A stretch of DNA of 64,000 nucleotides, taken from contig NZ_JABXGD010000004.1 in the NCBI RefSeq assembly GCF_022627955.1, forward strand, positions 248,001 through 312,000, written 5' to 3'. Of this stretch, positions 25,598-33,992 are shown piece by piece. Made by a program: the position numbers and the translations under genes. Source of the DNA: Microbacterium sp. C5A9 (GTDB lineage Bacteria > Actinomycetota > Actinomycetes > Actinomycetales > Microbacteriaceae). The notes beneath the pieces are model-generated. The model saw nothing but the letters and a program-made list of their open reading frames with translations, had not been told where the DNA came from and searched no databases. Every line of letters starts with the position of its first letter. Positions within the stretch are counted from its first letter, which is position 1.

Positions 25598-26407
25598 CTA
25601 CGAGAGCCTGGCCGCGGCAGCGGATGCCGCAGCCGCCCCATGCGAGGGGAAGTCCGCCGCTCGACGCTCGGCGAAGGCCGCCAGTCCCTCACGAGCGTCA
25701 TCGCTGGCGAAGGCCTGTTGACCGAGAGTCGCCTCCAGACGGAAGGCATCCGCCTCGGGAAGATCTGCCAGCGCACGCACGGCCCGCTTGACGGTGGCGA
25801 GCGCGCTGCGGCTCTTCGCGAGCAGCTCCTCCGCGACGACGATCGCCTCGTCCCGCAGCGCGGCGGCCGGCGCGACGCGGTTGACGAGCCCGTACCTCAG
25901 AGCCGTCTCGGCGTCGATGCGTGCTCCGCGGAGCATGAGATCCATCGCGAACGCGTACGGGATCTGACGGATCAGACGCACGAGGGTGCCCCCTGCCGGC
26001 ACCACCCCCACACCCGTCTCCGGCAGAGCGAACTCGGCACCGGCGGACGCGATGCGGATGTCGGTCGACAGCATGATCTCGAAGCCTCCGCCGAGGCACA
26101 GGCCGTTGATCGCGGCGATCACCGGCTTCTCGAGCGTCGAGTGCTTCTGGTGGGCGGCATCCCATTCGCTGATGTCGAAGCGCTCCTCCGTGAGCGCCGG
26201 GATGGATTCGCCCAGATCTGCCCCGACGCAGAAGGCGCGTTCCCCTGCTCCGGTGAGCACGGCCACGCCGATGCGCGGGTCGTCACGCACCTCGGCGAAC
26301 GCCGCGCCGAGCTCGTCGTACATCGCCAGCGTCAGAGCGTTGAGCTTCTCTGGTCGGTCGATCGTGATGACGCCGATGTGGTCGGCGCGGTCGAGACGGA
26401 TGCCCAT
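25598..26407 (-). CDS. Enoyl-CoA hydratase/isomerase family protein
   Basis: This 269-residue crotonase-fold enzyme has the oxyanion-hole segments CVGADLGE and NGLCLGGGFEI and a catalytic-acid region ALPETGVGVVPAGGTL, in which a Glu occupies the usual second catalytic position. It ends with an Ala-rich tail. It overlaps the CaiB gene by one base, so hydration or isomerisation of the CoA ester made by that transferase is likely. The substrate is not evident. Confidence 0.9.
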   Translation of the reverse strand: MGIRLDRADHIGVITIDRPEKLNALTLAMYDELGAAFAEVRDDPRIGVAVLTGAGERAFCVGADLGESIPALTEERFDISEWDAAHQKHSTLEKPVIAAINGLCLGGGFEIMLSTDIRIASAGAEFALPETGVGVVPAGGTLVRLIRQIPYAFAMDLMLRGARIDAETALRYGLVNRVAPAAALRDEAIVVAEELLAKSRSALATVKRAVRALADLPEADAFRLEATLGQQAFASDDAREGLAAFAERRAADFPSHGAAAASAAAARLS

Positions 26408-27672
26408 CAGACCGTCCCTCCCGCGTGCAGCGCCTCGACGTCGTCGGCCGAGAAGCCGAGGAAGTCGCGGAGCACCGCGGCCGTGTGCTGCCCCATGTCG
26501 GGCGCGAGCCCTGCCGTGTGGGGAGGGGTGCGATCGAGCTTGACCGGCGACCCGAAGGTGCGCAGCGAACCGTGGCCGGGATAGTCGGTGTCGATGATCA
26601 TTCCGCGGGCGGCGATCTGCGGGTCCTCCACCACCTCGCCGATGTCCTTCACGGCGCTGAGCGGCACGAGATCGCCCGCGAGCGCCTCGAGCTCGGCTTT
26701 GGTGCGGTCGGCGAACCAGCGCACGACCATGGGGCGCACCCTCTCGCGGTAGACGTCCGCGTCGAAGCGGATCGCCATGGCATGCAGGTCGGGATTCTCC
26801 GCCCAGTCCTCGGCACTGCCGAACGTCTCGCAGGAGATCCGCCAGAACTTGTCGGTGTAGCCGCCGAAGAACACGAATCCGTCGCGGCAGGGGAACAGCT
26901 CGTACGGTCGCACGAACGGATGCTCGTTGCCGAGGGGCTTCGGCACCACGCCGTCGGCCGTGTAGGCCACGACGGCATTCTCGGTGAGGGTGAGCACCGA
27001 GTCCTGCTGCGAGATGTCGACGAGCTGTCCCTCGCCGGTCTGCTCTGCATGCCGAAGGGCGGCGAGGATGCCGATCACCCCGTAGAGGCTCGCAGCGAGG
27101 TCTCCGATGATCGTGCCCACGCGAGTGGGGTCGCCGCCCGCCTCGCCGTTCATCGACCACAGACCGCCGGTGGCCTGGGCGCTGTTGTCGTACGCGGGAC
27201 GAAGCCGATACGGCCCTGACTGTCCGTACCCGCTGAGGGCCGCGTACACCAGCCGCGGGTTCACCGTGCGCAGCCGCTCGTATCCGTGACCCAGGCGGTC
27301 CATGGTGCCGGGGCGGAAGTTCTCTACCAGCACGTCGGCCCGCGCCACGAGCCGGTCGAGCACTTCCGCGGCGCCGGGACTCTTGAGGTTCAGGGTCACG
27401 CCGAGCTTGTTGCGGTTGAACTGGGCGAAGAATCCGCTGAGCGGCTCCTCGCCCTCCCTCGGCAGCAGCGGAGGGAACGTGCGGGTGTAGTCGGGATCGT
27501 CGGGGTTCTCGACCTTGATGACGGTGGCCCCGAGATCCGCCAGGATCATCGAGCAGTACGGACCGGCCACGACCCTGGTCACATCGACCACCACCACTCC
27601 GGCGAGCGAGCCGGGTGCGGCCTCCACCCCTCCGAGGCTGTCGAGCAGAGCACGCGTGGAATCGTCGATCAT
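26407..27672 (-). CDS. CaiB/BaiF family (class III) CoA-transferase
   Basis: This 421-residue enzyme should transfer CoA between carboxylic acids. It shows the family motifs VVVDVTRVVAGPYC, LADLGATVIKVE, NRNKLGVTLNL, LVENFRPGTMDRLG and the predicted catalytic aspartate D191 in IIGDLAAS. It is closely similar to the CaiB protein encoded at 45552-46781. The ATG at 27672 overlaps the MHS carrier stop by four bases, and the enoyl-CoA hydratase gene follows, so an imported acid is probably activated and then hydrated. Confidence 0.93.
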   Translation of the reverse strand: MIDDSTRALLDSLGGVEAAPGSLAGVVVVDVTRVVAGPYCSMILADLGATVIKVENPDDPDYTRTFPPLLPREGEEPLSGFFAQFNRNKLGVTLNLKSPGAAEVLDRLVARADVLVENFRPGTMDRLGHGYERLRTVNPRLVYAALSGYGQSGPYRLRPAYDNSAQATGGLWSMNGEAGGDPTRVGTIIGDLAASLYGVIGILAALRHAEQTGEGQLVDISQQDSVLTLTENAVVAYTADGVVPKPLGNEHPFVRPYELFPCRDGFVFFGGYTDKFWRISCETFGSAEDWAENPDLHAMAIRFDADVYRERVRPMVVRWFADRTKAELEALAGDLVPLSAVKDIGEVVEDPQIAARGMIIDTDYPGHGSLRTFGSPVKLDRTPPHTAGLAPDMGQHTAAVLRDFLGFSADDVEALHAGGTV

Positions 27673-29012
27673 CGAGCGGATCCTTCCGGGGAGGGGTCGG
27701 CGGCGCGCCGAGCGGCGCGACGCGTGAGTCGGTGGAGCAGGGCAGACGACACGAGGGTGATGAGCCCGGCGACCACGATGTAGAGGGAGATCGCCCAGGA
27801 GCCGCCGAACACCGCGAGCAGCTCGAGGTAGATCATCGGCACGAAGGCCGACCCGACGATGGTCCCGATCCCGAGGGCGAGGGACATGCCCGTGTAGCGG
27901 ATGCGCACGTCGAACGCCTGCGCATACAACACCCCGAGCGTGCCGTAGGTGGCGCAGAAGCCGATCGTCGTGGCGAGGTAGGCGACGTAGGCCGCGGCGA
28001 GGCTGCCTGTGTCGATCAACCAGAATGACGGGAAAGCGAGCAGCACCGACACGACGGCTCCGGTGGCGAAGACCTTCGCCACCCCGAAGCGATCCGCCAG
28101 GCGCCCCGCCAGCGGAAGCCCGCCCAGCGCCAGCACCGAGCAGATCGTCGCGATCGTCAGCATCTCGGGCTCGGTGTGTCCCACGAACTGGGTGCCGTAG
28201 GTGAGGCTGAACGTGAAGAGCATGTAGAACACGGCTCCGATGACTGCGAAGCTCAGGGCGGCCAGGACGACCTGGGCCGGGTGCGTCCGGAGCGTCTCCC
28301 ACAGCGGCACTCTCGCCGCCCTGCCGGCGTCGCGCATCTTCTCGAACTCCGGCGTCTCGGTGATCTTGAGACGGATGAACAGGCCCACCAGCACGAGCAC
28401 CGCGCTGATCAGGAACGGCACGCGCCATCCCCACACCGCGAACGCGTCGTCCGGAAGCGCCACGAGCGGCAGGAAGACCAGCGTCGACAGGGTGAGGCCG
28501 AGCGCGAGGCCGACCTGCGGGAAGCTGCCGAGGAACGCGCGGCGTCGAGGCTCGGCATGCTCGACGACGAGCAGCACCGCACCGCCCCACTCGCCCCCCA
28601 GGGCGAAACCCTGCACGAACCGCAGCACCATGAGCAGGATCGGTGCGGCGACACCGATCGCCGCGTAGGTCGGCAGGAGGCCGATGAGGAAGGTGGCGAC
28701 TCCCATGAGCACGAGCGAGATGACGAGCATCCGCTTGCGGCCGATGCGATCGCCGAAGTGGCCGAAGACGATCGAGCCGAGAGGTCGCCCGAAGTAGCCG
28801 ACCGCGATGCCGCCGAAGGCGAGGATCGTCCCCACCAACGGGTCGTAGTCGGGAAAGAAGAGGCCGTTGAGGATGAGTGCCGCTGCGGTCGAGTAGGCGA
28901 AGAAGTCGAACCACTCGACGGTGGTTCCGACGACGCTGGAGGCGACGATCGTGCGGATCGACGACGGTGGTGCCGTGGTCGCTTCCCGTGCTGTGGTGGA
29001 TGCCGAGGTCAT
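27669..29012 (-). CDS. MFS transporter, MHS family
   Basis: This 447-residue 12-helix carrier has the MHS N-terminus (SVVGTTVEWFDFFAYSTAAALI) reduced here to the key motif VEWFDFFAY, the YFGRPLGSIVFGHFGDRIGRK loop, and the FALGGEWGG helix-4 motif. It should import an organic acid in symport with protons. It has a GGAAGGG ribosome site and leads the set carrier-CaiB-hydratase-GAF regulator. An imperfect 19-base palindrome lies 73 bases upstream. Confidence 0.92.
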   Translation of the reverse strand: MTSASTTAREATTAPPSSIRTIVASSVVGTTVEWFDFFAYSTAAALILNGLFFPDYDPLVGTILAFGGIAVGYFGRPLGSIVFGHFGDRIGRKRMLVISLVLMGVATFLIGLLPTYAAIGVAAPILLMVLRFVQGFALGGEWGGAVLLVVEHAEPRRRAFLGSFPQVGLALGLTLSTLVFLPLVALPDDAFAVWGWRVPFLISAVLVLVGLFIRLKITETPEFEKMRDAGRAARVPLWETLRTHPAQVVLAALSFAVIGAVFYMLFTFSLTYGTQFVGHTEPEMLTIATICSVLALGGLPLAGRLADRFGVAKVFATGAVVSVLLAFPSFWLIDTGSLAAAYVAYLATTIGFCATYGTLGVLYAQAFDVRIRYTGMSLALGIGTIVGSAFVPMIYLELLAVFGGSWAISLYIVVAGLITLVSSALLHRLTRRAARRAADPSPEGSAR

Positions 29013-29084
29013 GGTTTCCCTTCCGCCGGGGTCTGCGCTGACGCCGGGTCGAGCCAGCCTGACAGCGAGCACACCACTCGGGCC

Positions 29085-29103
29085 ATGTCTGCAGCGGACA
29101 CAT
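29085..29103. promoter_or_regulatory. Imperfect palindrome upstream of MHS carrier-CaiB operon
   Basis: ATGTCTGCAGCGGACACAT is symmetric at 12 of 18 flanking positions (ATGTnTnC ... GnAnACAT). It lies in the 154-base gap before the carrier gene and may be an operator for the GAF-PucR regulator encoded at the end of that unit. Confidence 0.35.
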
Positions 29104-29166
29104 CGAGCTTCACCCTGTGGTTCCGCGAGACATGGAACCGCCGTACCCACCGAACCGACGGATGTG

Positions 29167-30363
29167 TCAGCCGCGCGCGAGACGGCGCCAGGCGAGCTCG
29201 GCGAGGACCGATGCCTGCAGCGGCAGCACCTCATCGTCGAAGACCGCATGCTCGGAGTGCAGCGGCATCGGACCCGATTCCGGGGCGGCACCGACGAAGA
29301 CGAGTGCCCCCGGCACCTCCTGCAGCACGTACGAGAAGTCCTCCGATGCCATCGACGGCGCCTCCAGTCGCGTCACGCGTTCGATGCCGACGAGCTCGTC
29401 GAGCACCGCCAGCACCTCGCGCGTCTCGGCGGGGTCGTTGTAGGTGACCGGATACGAGGCGATGAACTCGGCATCCAGCCGGCATCCGTGCGCTTCGGCT
29501 ATCCCCGTGAGGAGCGCGGGGAGCTGTTCGCGCACCGTGTGCAGCGTCGCTGTCGACAGCGTACGGATGTTCGCCTCGAGGCTCACGGTGGCCGCGAGCA
29601 CATTGCTCGCCTCGGAGTCGCTGCTGAGGCGGGTGATCGAGATCACCGCCTGATCGGTCGCCGGAAGGCGGCGGGCGGCGAACGCCTGCACCGCGAGGAT
29701 GAGCTGCGCGGCCACGGGCACCGGATCGATGCCGAGCTGCGGGAAGGCGGCGTGGCCACCGGTCCCGTGCAGGGTGAGTCGCAGCGCGCTTGCGCTCGCC
29801 ATCATCGCTCCTTCCCTCGTGACGAGCTGGCCTCGGGGGGTGGCGCTGTCGACATGGATCGCATAGGCCGCGACGGGGCGTTCTCCCGCCGCATCGAGCA
29901 CGCCCTCGTCGATCATGATGCGTCCGCCCGCCTGCCCCTCCTCGCCGGGCTGGAACATGAAGACGACGGTGCCGGGAAGCTCCTCCCGTCGATCGACCAG
30001 CAGCCGCACCGCCCCGAGCACCCCCGCCATGTGCAGGTCATGGCCACACGCGTGCATCGCGCCCGATGTCGAAGCGAACGGCAGCCCCGTCGCCTCGGTG
30101 ATCGGCAGACCGTCCATGTCACCGCGCAGCAGCACCACGGGTCCGGGACGTCCGCCGCGCAGCACGGCTGTGACGGACGAGAGTGACGACCCGGTGCTGA
30201 TCTCGAGTCCGAGACCGTCCAGCTCGCGCAGCAGGATCTGCTGCGTCCGAGGAAGGTCCAGCCCGATCTCCACGACCTCGTGCAGCTCCCGTCGTACCGC
30301 GATCAGACGGTCGCGGATCACTTCGGCGGCGGCGTCGAAGGCCGTGTCGAACTCAGAATCCAT
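29167..30363 (-). CDS. M20-family metallo-amidohydrolase
   Basis: This 398-residue enzyme resembles hippurate hydrolase, N-acyl-amino acid and IAA-amino acid hydrolases. Visible metal and catalytic motifs are LRGDMDGLPI, AMHACGHDLHMAGVLGA, FQPGEEGQAGG (Glu pair), HVDSATPRGQ, the lid-domain GTGGHAAFPQLG, and the late SEDFSYVLQ and PLHSEHAVFDD. It overlaps the ABC ATPase stop by one base, so it is the last cistron of the importer operon and probably hydrolyses an imported N-acyl amino acid or similar amide in the cytoplasm. Confidence 0.92.
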   Translation of the reverse strand: MDSEFDTAFDAAAEVIRDRLIAVRRELHEVVEIGLDLPRTQQILLRELDGLGLEISTGSSLSSVTAVLRGGRPGPVVLLRGDMDGLPITEATGLPFASTSGAMHACGHDLHMAGVLGAVRLLVDRREELPGTVVFMFQPGEEGQAGGRIMIDEGVLDAAGERPVAAYAIHVDSATPRGQLVTREGAMMASASALRLTLHGTGGHAAFPQLGIDPVPVAAQLILAVQAFAARRLPATDQAVISITRLSSDSEASNVLAATVSLEANIRTLSTATLHTVREQLPALLTGIAEAHGCRLDAEFIASYPVTYNDPAETREVLAVLDELVGIERVTRLEAPSMASEDFSYVLQEVPGALVFVGAAPESGPMPLHSEHAVFDDEVLPLQASVLAELAWRRLARG

Positions 30364-31130
30364 CAGAACTGCATCCTCTCTCCGAGTACAGGAACCGCAT
30401 CGAGCAGGTCCTGGGTGTAGGGGTCGGCGGGGTGCGCGAGCAGAGCCTCGGTCGCACCCGCCTCGACGAGCCTGCCGTGGCGCATCACGCACACCTCGTC
30501 GCTGATGTACCGCACGACCGCGAGGTTGTGCGAGATGAAGAGCATCGAGAGATCCAGCTCCTGCTGGACCTCTCGCAGCAGATTGAGGATCGCCCCCTGC
30601 ACCGATACGTCGAGCGCGCTGGTGACCTCGTCCGCGATGAGCACCGACGGCTCCCCCGCGAGGGCACGCGCGATCGTGATCCGCTGGCGCTGACCGCCCG
30701 AGAAGGCACCGGGTCGCTCGCCGGCGCGGTCGGGGTCGACGTGCACCTGCTCGAGGAGTCGACGCACCCGCGCGACGCGCTCGTCGCGGCTCCAGCGTCG
30801 ACCCGTCGAGCGCAGTGCCTCGGCGACCGAGTCGCCGACGGGCATGAGCGGATCGAGAGCGGAGAACGGGTCCTGGAAGACGAGCTGCATGCGGCGACGC
30901 GCGCGGCGCGCGGCGGAACCGCCGCCCACGGTCTCGACTCCGTCGACGCGGATCGAGCCGGCCTCGGGGCGGACCAACCCGACAGCCGCGGCCGCGATCG
31001 TGCTCTTGCCCGACCCGGACTCACCGACGAGACCCACGGTTCGTCCCTTCGGAACCGCCAGGCTGACCGATTCGACCACGCGGGTGCGTCCGTAGCGGAC
31101 CGACAGGTTCTCGATCTCGAGCGCGTTCAC
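30363..31130 (-). CDS. Peptide-type ABC transporter ATPase (DppF class), second importer
   Basis: This 255-residue ATPase has Walker A GESGSGKS, LVFQDP, FSGGQRQR (with F rather than L before the signature), VLIADEVTSALD (the usual DEPTS proline is V) and SHN in place of the SHD H-loop aspartate. It starts at GTG (31130), overlapping the fused permease-ATPase stop by four bases. It belongs to the importer encoded with SBP 33993-35585. Confidence 0.92.
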   Translation of the reverse strand: MNALEIENLSVRYGRTRVVESVSLAVPKGRTVGLVGESGSGKSTIAAAAVGLVRPEAGSIRVDGVETVGGGSAARRARRRMQLVFQDPFSALDPLMPVGDSVAEALRSTGRRWSRDERVARVRRLLEQVHVDPDRAGERPGAFSGGQRQRITIARALAGEPSVLIADEVTSALDVSVQGAILNLLREVQQELDLSMLFISHNLAVVRYISDEVCVMRHGRLVEAGATEALLAHPADPYTQDLLDAVPVLGERMQF

Positions 31131-32944
31131 ACCGGCACCTCCTGGTCGTGTGCGGAGGCGCCGGACGGCTGGCGCACGCCGACCGGCCCCGCATCGTCGA
31201 GCGCCTCCGGCACGAGCTCGGGCGGGATCACCGGCAGCGGCTGCGTCCGGTCGCTGGTCATGTCGGGCAGACAGGCGATGAGAGCCTTCGTGTAGGGATG
31301 CTGCGCGTCTTCGCGGATGCGCTCGGCGTCGAGGGTCTCGACCATGCGTCCGTCCTTCATGACGATCACCCGATCGCAGAACGCCGAGACCAGGGCGATG
31401 TCATGCGAGATGAAGACGATCGCCGCGCCCGTCTCCTCCTGCGCGCGGTGCAGCACGCCCATCACCTGGCGCTGCACGGTGACGTCGAGAGCAGTGGTCG
31501 GCTCGTCCGCGATGATCAGTCGTGGTGCACCCGTGAGCGCCATGCCGATCATCGCCCGCTGACGCATGCCACCGGAGAACTCGTGCGGATACTGGGTCAG
31601 TCGGGTGGCGGCGTCGGGGATGCCGACCGCCGTCAGCGCGTCGGCCGCGCGGGCGCGCGCGGCTCTCGGCCGCATTCCCACGTGCACTTCGGGGACCTCG
31701 GTGAGCTGGCGACCGATCGTGAGAGCAGGGTTGAGCGACGTGAGCGGATCCTGGAAGACCATGCCCAGCTCGACTCCCAATCGGGCACGATCGGAGGCCG
31801 TGAGCGCCCCGGCCATATCGATGTCGTCGAAGCGGTGGGACGCCGTCGTGACGACGGCATCGTCACCGAGGAGGCCGGCGAGCGCCATCGCGGTGAGCGA
31901 TTTCCCGGAACCGGATTCGCCGACGATGCCGACGATCTCTCCGCGGGCGATCCGCAGGTCCACTCCGCGCACCCGTTCGACGACGCCGCCGTCGGCGGCG
32001 CGGAAGGCGATGTGCAGGTCGGTGATCTCGGCGGCGGTGTCTCCGACGGGCGCCGCGGAGTCCCTGACCGACTCACGACGCCGCGAGGCGAGCGTCACTG
32101 CGCCGGCCGCCCGCGCGGCGACGGCACGGAAGCCGGCACCCCGTGTCCCGGCGACCGCCTCGCTCACCAGGGTGAAGACGAGTCCCGCGAGCACGATGGC
32201 GATGCCGGGCCCGACCGCGGCGAGCGGGTTGATGTAGATGCGCAAGATGCCCTCCTGCAGCATCCGACCCCAGTCGTAGGCCGGGGCCTGGACGCCGAGG
32301 CCGAGGAAGGAGAGTCCGGCGAACGAGAGCAGCGTGACGCTGGCGGTGGCCGCGGCGTTGACGAAGAACGGATTCGCGATGTTCGGCAGGACGTGCCTCA
32401 GCAGGATGCCGACCGGCCCGACACCGACGACGCGTGCGGCGCGCACATAGTCCCGTCCCGACACCGACGACGCGAGGTTGTACACGAGTCGGGCGAAGGA
32501 CGGCACGCCGGCGAAGCCGATGGCGAGCATCGCGCCCGTCGCCGTCGCCCCCCAGATCACGGTGAAGAAGAGCACCATCAGCAGCCAGGGGAAGGCGAGC
32601 AGGATGTCGAGGAGGCCCGTGAACAGGCGGCGCGGGTGCTTCGGGAGGATGCTGGCCACGAGGCCGAAGACGACGCCGCCCGCGAGGGCGATCAGCGTCG
32701 ATCCCAGGGTGAGCAGCAGCGTGAGCCGGGTCGCCGTGAGCACGCGGGCGAGGATGTCGCGACCCAGCTCATCGGTGCCGAACGGATGAGCGGCACTCGC
32801 ACCGAGCAGACGGGACGAGACATCGGTGGTGTCGGCGGCCGGACCCCAGATCGAGGGACCCGCGAGCGCCAGGAACAGCAGCAGTGCACTGCCGACCAGG
32901 GCCGCGACCGACGTGGGGTTCAGGAGCTTCTTGCGCGCGGACAT
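31127..32944 (-). CDS. Fused ABC permease (DppC-like) plus ATPase (DppD-like), second importer
   Basis: This 605-residue fusion has permease residues 1-270 (GTDELGRDILAR near 56-67, EAA loop near 165-190), a 35-residue basic/Ala linker, and ATPase residues 306-605 with Walker A GESGSGKS (342-349), GMVFQDPLTSLNP, FSGGMRQRAMIG, LIIADEPTTALD and SHD. It is the second such fusion in the window, and its linker differs from that of the 7791-9845 protein. It lies three bases after the DppB-like gene. Confidence 0.93.
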   Translation of the reverse strand: MSARKKLLNPTSVAALVGSALLLFLALAGPSIWGPAADTTDVSSRLLGASAAHPFGTDELGRDILARVLTATRLTLLLTLGSTLIALAGGVVFGLVASILPKHPRRLFTGLLDILLAFPWLLMVLFFTVIWGATATGAMLAIGFAGVPSFARLVYNLASSVSGRDYVRAARVVGVGPVGILLRHVLPNIANPFFVNAAATASVTLLSFAGLSFLGLGVQAPAYDWGRMLQEGILRIYINPLAAVGPGIAIVLAGLVFTLVSEAVAGTRGAGFRAVAARAAGAVTLASRRRESVRDSAAPVGDTAAEITDLHIAFRAADGGVVERVRGVDLRIARGEIVGIVGESGSGKSLTAMALAGLLGDDAVVTTASHRFDDIDMAGALTASDRARLGVELGMVFQDPLTSLNPALTIGRQLTEVPEVHVGMRPRAARARAADALTAVGIPDAATRLTQYPHEFSGGMRQRAMIGMALTGAPRLIIADEPTTALDVTVQRQVMGVLHRAQEETGAAIVFISHDIALVSAFCDRVIVMKDGRMVETLDAERIREDAQHPYTKALIACLPDMTSDRTQPLPVIPPELVPEALDDAGPVGVRQPSGASAHDQEVPV

Positions 32945-32947
32945 GTC

Positions 32948-33991
32948 TCAGCCCTCCGTGATCGACGAGCGCGGATCGATGGTGGCGAGGATCACGTCGA
33001 CGACGAGGTTCACACCGAGCACGATGAGTGCGTAGACGATGACGACGCCCTGCACCATCGGATAGTCCTTCGCTCCGACCGACGACACCATGATCGTGCC
33101 GAGTCCGGGGATCGCGAACACCGTCTCGATGAGCACCGTCGCCGCGGTGAGACCGGCGAGGATCAGGCCGCCGACGGTGAGCGACGCGGTCACGATGTTC
33201 GGCAGCGCGTGCCGCAGGTAGACGAGTCGCCTCGGCAGGCGCTTGGCTCGAGCGGTGGTCATGTAGGTCGTGTCGAGCACTGCGAGCATCTCGACCTGCA
33301 CGATGCGCACGAGATATGCCATCGGCCCGATCGCGAGAGCGATGACCGGCAGCACGGCGTCCGCCGGCTGACCCCATCCCGCCGCGGGCAGCCACCCGAG
33401 CTGCACCGCGAAGAGCGAGATCAGAGCCACCGCCACCAGGAAGCTGGGGACGGCGATGAGGATGCCGAGCACCGCGGAGAGCGTGATCGACAGGCCGCGT
33501 CGGCGACCCGACCTGGCGAGCACCGCGGCCCCGATGCCGGCGGGCAGAGCGGCGATCACGGCGATGACGAACGCGAGCACCGCGAGCAGCAGTGTCGTCG
33601 GGAAGCGCTGTGCGATGACGTCGGCCACGGGTCGCTGCAGTCGCACCGACGTGCCGAGGTCACCGGTGAGGAGACCGCCGATGAAGCGGACGAACTGCTC
33701 CCCCATCGGCCGATCGAGCCCGAGCTGGGTCCTCGTCGCCTCGACGAGCTGCGGTGTCGCGCTCTGCCCGAGGGCCGCACGCACGGGATCGCCGGGGACG
33801 AGGTACATGAGCAGGAAGGACGCGATGATGACCACGGCCAGCGACACGACCAGACGCCCGAGGCGGCGAAGCAGGAACGCGGTGCGCGGCGACAGCCCTC
33901 GACGCAGGCGGCGCTCCTCCACCCGCGCCGCCAGAGCGGCCGTGGTCGTCTCGACCACCTCGGCAGTCGCAGGAGGAGGAGTCGTCGTCAT
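32948..33991 (-). CDS. ABC transporter permease (DppB-like), second importer
   Basis: This 347-residue permease has an unusually long N-terminal cytoplasmic extension (about 45 residues, Thr/Pro/Arg-rich) before the first helix RRLGRLVVSLAVVIIASF. It then shows LGLDRPMGEQFVRFIGG, the EAA loop YMTTARAKRLPRRLVYLRHALPN (key part RLPRRLVYLRHALPN) and FAIPGLGTIMVS. It starts one base after the SBP stop and precedes the fused subunit. Confidence 0.92.
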   Translation of the reverse strand: MTTTPPPATAEVVETTTAALAARVEERRLRRGLSPRTAFLLRRLGRLVVSLAVVIIASFLLMYLVPGDPVRAALGQSATPQLVEATRTQLGLDRPMGEQFVRFIGGLLTGDLGTSVRLQRPVADVIAQRFPTTLLLAVLAFVIAVIAALPAGIGAAVLARSGRRRGLSITLSAVLGILIAVPSFLVAVALISLFAVQLGWLPAAGWGQPADAVLPVIALAIGPMAYLVRIVQVEMLAVLDTTYMTTARAKRLPRRLVYLRHALPNIVTASLTVGGLILAGLTAATVLIETVFAIPGLGTIMVSSVGAKDYPMVQGVVIVYALIVLGVNLVVDVILATIDPRSSITEG

Positions 33992-33992
33992 G

